Positions 57,001-64,000 of a stretch of DNA of 64,000 nucleotides are shown one piece after another (the first letter of the stretch is position 1; each line of letters opens with the position of its first letter). The position numbers were made by a program, and so were the translations under genes. The notes below the pieces were generated by a model, which searched no databases, was not told the DNA's origin, and saw nothing but the letters and a program-made list of their open reading frames with translations. The DNA is from Akebia trifoliata (Eukaryota > Streptophyta > Magnoliopsida > Ranunculales > Lardizabalaceae). The DNA is taken from assembly GCA_017979445.1 (NCBI GenBank), contig CM030711.1:3038001-3102000 (forward strand), given 5' to 3'.

Positions 57001-59429
57001 ATTCCAACACAAATCTAGATAGATATAAATAGATAGAATAGAATTCTTTTTTTTACTAATACTAATGATAATCTGATTTGAAAATTTTCACTCAGCCGAC
57101 ATGACCAGTGCACAACCGTAGATCTTTTCCTTGTGTATCCCGAAGAAAAGATCTATGATTCTATGCACTTGCCACGTCGATGGAGTACAAACCGAGTGAA
57201 ATTTTCGGAGTCAGAATATTGTGACTTTTTTTTTAACCTAGAGATTAGGTAATGATGAGCCCATATTTAAGCTTCTTTTGTAAGGTGAAGTCTCCACCTA
57301 ATATTCCACGCAAAGAAGGCAATACAGTTTTACATTTTTTTACGGGGAGACATGGACAGCTCCTCTAATGCCACACTTTAGGTTACCTACCTCTCCCATT
57401 CAAGGGAACAAATACTCTTCACATTCATGTTTAAATTGTGGGCTGGACTTGAAAGGGCTCGTTTGATTTTTTTTAAAAAAAACTGGATTAATAAATGGTA
57501 CAATCACAAAATCTCAGTTTTAGATCAAATAAAAACATTAAATTCATTAAAGCTATTTGAAATAGTTTTTTAAAAAAAATAAAAGTGATCTCAATTAGCC
57601 AAATTGGATCTCCTTTGTCGATGCATTGGATCAAAATCAAAATTCGAATCTGTCACGATTTGATAACTACCAGTCGATCAAGGATTTGGGTTTCGCTAAG
57701 GCTCAAATCTAACAAGACAACTTATAATTTGTGTTTTATTTATAATTCATATGAAACTGGGTTTAGACTTAAAATGACGAATTCTCAGAGATTGAGGTCT
57801 AGTAAATTTCTTATCAGATTGGTACGAAATCCAATGGAGACTAAATCCATCGAAAGTCTCGATCAATCAAATTAAGATTGACCGAATCATGAGACCATGC
57901 ATGATTTAGAAAAGCTAACCAACTATAGTAGTAATATGGTTGAACTTATTCAGGGCAAGATTGTACGGATGGCCAAACACCTATGTGTTTACAAAGGCAA
58001 TGGGAGAGATGCTGATTGGGCAACTAAGAGGAAATGTACCACTTGTTATCTTACGCCCTACCATCATCACCAGCACTTATAGCGAGCCCTTCCCTGGTTG
58101 GGTTGAAGGAGTCAGGTAATTTAAACCAATGCACTTCTCTCTCTCTTTCAGTTGGTCGTTTTGTCCATGGACGACACCCAGTTGTCTAAGACGAGTCAAC
58201 TCGTCTCGAATGAGCTATACCATTAAACTCGGTTTTGAATGTTTTATTCATGTATTATAAGTATTTTTATCATATATAAGTTACATTTTTTTTTTAATAA
58301 CCGGTATCCCCGTACACGGGGGACTAGGCCGTATTCGGGCTTTGCCAAGTCTATAGACCATGGTCTTGTCTAAGGATTAGTCCTGTGGAATGTGCAATGC
58401 CCACACATCACACGCACTAGGTGAGTGAGGATGCCCCCTCGTAAGTGGTACCTGAGGAATTAATGCTAATACTAAGTATTGATCTCATAACTACTGTCAT
58501 CAACCACTTATTGTTCCAAAATTGTCAATGAACCAACCCCTCAAGGTTATAAAATAAGTTAGATGGGAAGATGTTTAATTATAAAACCATGCTTTGTTTA
58601 TATAATGGGCCAAGATCCATTGACTCCTAAGAATGACTCATTAAAAAAACACAGGATCCCAACCCTTTAAAAGTAAAATCAAATGATTGAGATTTATCCT
58701 CGGGATAAGTATCTCCAAGATTTATGTTATTAAGATATTAATATATAAATCTCAAACATTCGATTTTGTGTTTAAAGGGTTGGGATCATGTGTTTTTTTT
58801 CATGAGTCATTCTTAAGAGTTAACGGGTAATATTTAAATTCTATTAAAAAAATTATTTTAATCAAAATATATAACATCCCAGTTGACTCAAATGAATTTT
58901 ACGAACTTGGACGAGACGACCAATCTGAATCAAGTCAAATATGGAATGTTTAGATAGTTTTAAACTTAAAAATATCCACTGAATCAAGTCAAGTTGACAA
59001 ATTGTGAATTGACTTGGATTGGTTAAATTTAAATTAATTAAATTTATCAATATTGAAAAATATTAATTTACTATTTTAAAATAAATATTAATTAAGTATA
59101 GCCATTTAACTCAATAGAGTTTCTAACCCAACGTAATAGTGTACGTCCAAGCTGACTAGGAGAATTGGTTCATCAAGTTTCAGGTCCGAGTCACCTTGAA
59201 ATCCAATCAAATCATGTAAAATTGGCTGAATTTTAAGTTGACCAACGAGTTTAAAAACTATGATTTCATATAACAAAATCTTTTTTTATTTTATTTAATC
59301 GTTTTTTTTTTTGTTTTTTTTTTTTTTTGATAAACACAGAACCATTGATAGTTTGGTCGTTGGTTATGGTAAGGGAAAATTATCATGCTTCCTTGGACAT
59401 CCTGAATGCATCCTTGATTTGGTAAGTCT

Positions 59430-59463
<34 letters not shown>

Positions 59464-61562
59464 ATACTTCACTGAAAACCGAGTTTACTCAAGTTATACT
59501 GAGTCAAATCAAGTTGAAAATGCCGAGTTCAACTATAGTATGAGTTTTAAAATTATATATAAGCTAAGAAGAATATTTTATTTTACAGATCCCAGGAGAT
59601 ATGGTTGTGAATAGTATGATTGTGGCTATGGTGGCTCATGCAAATCAACCATCTGAGTTTATATATCAAGTGGGTTCTTCTTTAAGAAATCCTTTGAAAT
59701 CAGTTACTTTAAGAGAGTATGGATACAGTTATTTCTCAAAGAATCCATGGATCAACAAAAATGGAAAGCCTGTCAAGGTTAGTAGGGTAGTTGTCTTTAC
59801 AACATTCCCCAGTTTTTGCAGATACATCGATATACACTATCGATTACCATTGAAGGTTAGTTTCTACCATTTTCGAGGTAAAAAGTTTTACATTCTTTCG
59901 ATTTGTGGTTGTTTTCCAAATTATGCGCATATTTATGGGGATGTGCAATTGTGTATACCAAGAAAAAAATCTATAGTTTATCATTTTGCAAACAAACAAA
60001 AAAATATACATAAATCACATACGAAATTATGTGGAAAACCCTAAAACAAGAAAAAACCACGGAGCCATACCAACTTCACAATACTCAAAGGCCAAATAGA
60101 AAATTACAATGTTTCCCTTTCTCCCCTACAAAAAACATATTATAAACAACCCTAACGAATTAGGGTTAGCAACCTGATAACATAAAAGTATCGTTTGGCC
60201 CATCAATCACCTCAATCGTCATGACAGTTGATGTTGGTGTTCTTGTTACTTATGTCGTTGTTACTACGTTGTTGCCCGTGTTACAACAATTAAAATTGGG
60301 TTCAGCTAAATGAAACATTCCTCAATTCCACTTTGTCCAAAGCCAATTCTTTTGTTATTAAAAGTGAGTTCATATCTATTTTCACTATCTCCATTAACAT
60401 TCTTTTGAGTCTTCTTTTCACGAGTATAGCAATTTCAACTTTAATATTTATTTTAATTGGAGTTATAATCGACCTTCATTGAACATACTCAAAACCATCT
60501 TCAAACAACTATTTCTTAGTTCATCACTTATTGGAGTTACTCTTGCATTTTTTATTTTTAATATGTTTGTTTGCATATTTTATCTTTCTTAGTCTTTTCA
60601 TTCATCCATCTCAACATCCTCATCTTTGTTATATTTAATTAAATAACATAATGCTTCTTGACTAACCAACATTAAGTCCATAAAAATTACGCTTTCAAAA
60701 TATTGTTGTTGCCACTACTATTGTTAGCAATTTGGGTGAATAACTATTTCATGAGTTGAAAATGAGTGTTTACGATTCTGGCTCATTGTTCATTTTAATT
60801 ACTAAAACGTCAACAATCACATTTTCATTAAAAAAAATTCAAAACGAAGTGACAATTTCACAAGTTATAAAGTGAAATTGTCACTTTAAACGTTCAAAAT
60901 AGTCACTTTAAAAACCTCTGAATTCGTTATCATTCACATTTTTGTAATTAAAATGAAGAGTGAGCCGAAATCGTAAATTCATCAAAAGTTGATCATTTTT
61001 TCGTAAATATCTCTTAAACTTTCTTTAAAAAAATCATGCATTTATTGTTGTTGTTACTACTACTTGTGTTGGTGGTGTGTCTTGCTAATACGCCTATTGG
61101 TTTTTTTGGAATGGTACTTTTCTTTTTAGGGTTTGCAATTGATGAATGCAGCATTTTGCCAGTATTTTCGTGATGTGCACAGCGATCTCAATCGTAAGAT
61201 CAATTTTGTTATGCGATTGGTGGAACTTTATAAGCCCTACATATTCTTCGAAGGAAGGTGTGTGTGATTCTCGTCCTATTTTTTATTCTTTTTTCATGTT
61301 TTTTTTTTTTCGTATCATTGGCTGGTTAATTAGACAGTCTAGTTAGATATCCTTGAGAAAATTATCGTTTTATTATTTCCTAATCTTTAACTTTTTCTTA
61401 TAATGTAGCTTTGATGATTCAAACACAGAAAAATTGCGAAAGTCAATGAGAGCAAGTGAAGTAGAGGGAAATACATTTTATTTCGATCCCAAATGCATCG
61501 ATTGGACCGACTACTTCCTGAATGTTCATATGCCCGGTGTCGTCAGATACGTTTTCAAATGA
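54057..61562 (+). CDS. Fatty acyl-CoA reductase, copy B (FAR3/CER4-like), ten exons
   Basis: Exons: 54057-54135, 54252-54355, 54595-54797, 55955-56055, 56157-56349, 57954-58115, 59340-59421, 59589-59855, 61130-61257, 61409-61562. All are GT-AG, and the 1473-nt CDS encodes 490 residues. Exons 1-9 have exactly the same lengths as in copy A and exon 10 is one codon longer, so the two are tandem duplicates. By eye the proteins are roughly three-quarters identical. Motifs: TGSTGFLAK (18-26, canonical), [29 protein letters not shown] (Y237, K241), and a C-terminal FAR_C domain ending FDPKCIDW...GVVRYVFK. The expected reaction is acyl-CoA to fatty alcohol, as for copy A. No frameshift or stop was seen, so both copies look functional. 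Confidence 0.92.
56838..57010. mobile_element. Fold-back MITE with CTCAAGATTGGACC arms, in FAR-B intron 5
   Basis: Left ATAATGCTAAAGTGG then CCTCAAGATTGGACCTT; right AGGTCCAATCTTGAGGTCAT. Arms with TTGACGTGAAAGCG and CACTTTCACGTCAAG enclose a short loop. TAGATAGAT flanks both sides, but the sequence there is low-complexity. Confidence 0.7.
57066..57222. mobile_element. Small fold-back element in FAR-B intron 5
   Basis: Left GATAATCTGATTTGAAAATT then TTCACTCAGCC; right GAGTGAAATTTTCGGAGTCA then GAATATTGTGAC. The loop AAGATCT...AGATCT resembles the units of the 37.9-38.6 kb array. Absent from FAR-A intron 5. Confidence 0.65.
58300..58550 (+). repeat. Dispersed repeat ending in CCAACCCCTCAAGG, in FAR-B intron 6
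   Basis: ATGTGCAATGCCCACACATC, CACTAGGTGAGTGAGG, CAACCACTTATTGTTCCAAA and ATTGTCAATGAACC align with 34018-34230. A head fragment with GGTATCCC and GGGCTTT also occurs at 24425-24500. Confidence 0.45.
59092..59264. repeat. Old MITE in FAR-B intron 6, shared with FAR-A
   Basis: Runs from TTAAGTATAGCCATTTAACT to AACGAGTTTAAAAACTATGA. It shares TTTCTAACCCAAC, GAGTCAC and the terminal motif with 44125-44301, and occupies the equivalent position upstream of exon 7. Confidence 0.7.
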
Positions 61563-64000
61563 TGATTTTAAAGATGAGGATCCCAAGAAGTTCCGGATTC
61601 GTAATTATTTATATCTATTTCTGTCATTAATATTAATCAATGGACTAAGTTCCATTTATTGAATGTTATGGTTATTAATAAGGTCATGGTGTTATTTATT
61701 GAAGGCAGTGCCAAATATAACTGCCTATATTTTGTACAACTTTCTCCTATTTTTCAAGAGAGAATCATTTTGAGAATGTGAGAATGTCCCCTTTATGTGT
61801 GCCATGGTCATGCCCCTTCTTGGGGGATGTACTTTCTAAGCCATGGGAGGCCTAAGAATGGCAATCTTAACACGACACAAAATTAGTAGATTTGAGTCAT
61901 AATAGTGTCAACCCATCTAACACAATTATCAAAGGGGTTGAATCTAGGTTAGGGATATCAAATTTTTTTGATACAATTAGTTATTCTGTCGGTAATGTGT
62001 CATTTTAAATCATGAAACATATGAAGTATCTCAAATATCAACTATTATTTAAGGATTTTTTAAATTACTCTTCTTTTTTTTTCTTTTTTTTTTCTAAAAT
62101 ATGTATAACTTTTTCATAGTGCATTTTTTTTTTTTTAATTTTATAAAATATAAAAGGTGTTTTAAGATATTTTTCAAATAATTACTCATTTGCTTCTTTT
62201 CACATCCTTTTAACTGGTTGTGATACATTTTTGGTGATAAAACTTAATTCATATATTGAGATACTTGATTTATGTTGGTAAATATTGGTTCATGGTTGTA
62301 TGACTTTATTTTTAATAATGGTATTTTTTTTTTTTTTGTGGTGGAAATGAAATTGATTTTTTTTAACTACTAGTATTAGAATTTTATTAAATAGGTTACA
62401 TGAGTCAGGTCAAGTTACTTATTTAATAAATGTGTCAGGTTTGGATTTAAATTTTTAACACAATTATTAAATGAGTTAGATTTAGGTCTAATAAATTTTT
62501 ATAATACCCTTTCCACGACAAGACCCATTACAAATGTCCACAAGTTTAATGTAGGAGCAAAAATGATTACGAATTTAAGTGCTATAATGGGGAGAGTTGG
62601 AGCCAAGAAGCTGAAAGAACAGCTCACGATTCACTGGCCAGCCCGATTTTTGTGCTAATCTAGTCAAAACTGGTTGGACCAGCCCGACTTTTGTAAGCTA
62701 ATCTAGTCAAAATTGGTTGGACCATTGGTTCTGTCTGATTTTCAAAAGACTGCGTTGGAATTGCACCTGAAGGATTTGAGCAAGATATGATGCTCCAAGA
62801 GGCCTTGCCCGTACATAATAAAATAATAATAATAATAATTAAAAATTACCTGTTCGACATGAAAAATAACTGAAAACGTAGCCTTAGCACTATTTTTTGG
62901 TAATGTCCTCTCACCATTCACTCATCTCTTTGAGGCCCTCAAAAGAATTTTAATATTCATTTGGAATGATTTGTAATGAGGGCAGAACCCCCACTTTTAT
63001 ATCTCTCACCATAGTTGTTATTGATGATCCTGAGAAATCTTTAGCCAAGTTTGTTGAAGAATTCAAGTTATTTGATCCAAATTTTGGCTTCTTAAAAGCT
63101 CTGATTTTAGGTACATTTGACTTGTCCCAAGGTAGGTGAGTTTATGGGAGGATTAATTGAGAAGTTATGTACCTGTCAATAAAAGGGACATTAGAAAAAT
63201 GAGCAGGTTTCACACTTACAAAAGCTTTCATAAATGTCATAATCACTTGCTTTCTGGTTTTAATCGTCTTGATCACAAACAACATGAGATAATTTGGGCA
63301 AATCATCCCAATTTTGGATATCTTAAACCATTGATTCCTAACTGTTCAATTCTTTTGAGTAATCATGGACTTTGCGAGCAAGATCATAGGTGTTAAAAGG
63401 TGCAATACATGGAACAAGTGTTACCAATCCATACCTTTGGTTTCCTTGAAATCACAGGCATCTGCTCACACGACACTTGAGAAATTGATTTTAACATCCC
63501 CACTTGCAATCTCGTTTATATGAGACATCATTATAAAACTAAGAAGAAATGAGAGCTCAAACATTCAACAATACCCATTTTGTTTGTTTGCCAACCCAAT
63601 ATACTAAATCAATAACTTTTTTTCTTTGTTGATAAAAAAACACATGCTGAAGAACTAACGATCAGAAATATACTTATTTTATATTTACAAATAAATATTT
63701 CATATCAAGGAAGTTGGGAAAACCTATACCCAACTTTTGCAGCTCTGCCAACACCATGCAACTTTATCTAACACAAAAACAGGAGAATTACAAGATGATG
63801 AGATACTACAAACATGTACATGTGCGTGTATGAATGTCAGACATGGTGATGAAATTAGATGAGCAGCGCAAGAGATGCAGACTTACCACTTCTCAAGGTC
63901 AGATTAGAGTAGCAAAACATGAAAGTTAAGAAGCAATCTAGTGACACAATAATAGATGCCAGTGGATCCTCACCAATGTTGTCACATAGCATATGCAACC
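61563..64000. other. FAR-B 3' flank and intergenic, no gene recognised
   Basis: Starts with the 3' UTR shared with FAR-A. Beyond that the DNA is AT-rich with T runs. A TCTAGTCAAAACTGGTTGGA segment is duplicated at 62658 and 62701. Short plus frames at 63015-63400 and a mixed-composition stretch at 63720-64000 could be an exon edge or UTR of a gene beyond the window, but nothing identifies it. Confidence 0.4.

Noticed and set aside
63157..63396. 79-codon plus frame near the right edge
   Set aside because: No recognisable domain, no splice context that extends it, and typical intergenic composition around it.

Overview
The window is nuclear DNA from a flowering plant. It is AT-rich, with sparse genes, multi-exon genes with GT-AG introns, (TA)n, (CT)n and (TAA)n microsatellites, and a dense population of small fold-back transposons and SINEs. 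The protein relatives (CYP94C, FAR3/CER4-like reductases, Ty1/copia pol) are plant families. I cannot name the species; an early-branching or core eudicot is plausible but is a guess.

Three intact protein genes are supported. (1) 8382-9887, minus: an intronless cytochrome P450 of the CYP94C type, the family that carboxylates 12-hydroxy-jasmonoyl-isoleucine and so helps switch off the jasmonate hormone. It has a G-box and a TATA box upstream. (2) 39823-47769 and (3) 54057-61562, plus: two tandem ten-exon genes for alcohol-forming fatty acyl-CoA reductase (FAR3/CER4-like; 489 and 490 residues). They have identical intron positions and phases, and their promoters and 3' ends also match. Such enzymes make primary fatty alcohols for wax or suberin. 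I assembled all exons by hand and both frames are open throughout.

The rest is transposon-rich intergenic DNA. At 26619-28262 lies a dead, internally deleted Ty1/copia element (minus) with a perfect 5-bp target duplication. At 18.5-20.1 kb there are four consecutive fold-back elements, each separated from the next by a (TA)n microsatellite. Further members or analogues lie at 20.6, 31.1 and 53.2 kb, and a tandem array of palindromes with TA-rich linkers lies at 37.86-38.60 kb. This behaviour resembles the Micron elements of rice, which insert into TA microsatellites. Other repeats include a GAGTCGTG-ended fold-back family (at least seven copies), an 8-bp-TSD family starting CATGGTTTTAAAA, tRNA-derived SINEs, and a family with CTTACTAAG ends.

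The most notable gene/transposon interaction is at the 3' end of the P450. The stop codon TGA overlaps the terminal repeat of a fold-back element (8203-8383), so the element appears to provide the stop codon and the start of the 3' UTR. In the FAR pair, a shared element in intron 6 predates the duplication, while most other intronic insertions are private to one copy. I found no tRNA, rRNA, CRISPR or prokaryotic-type system.
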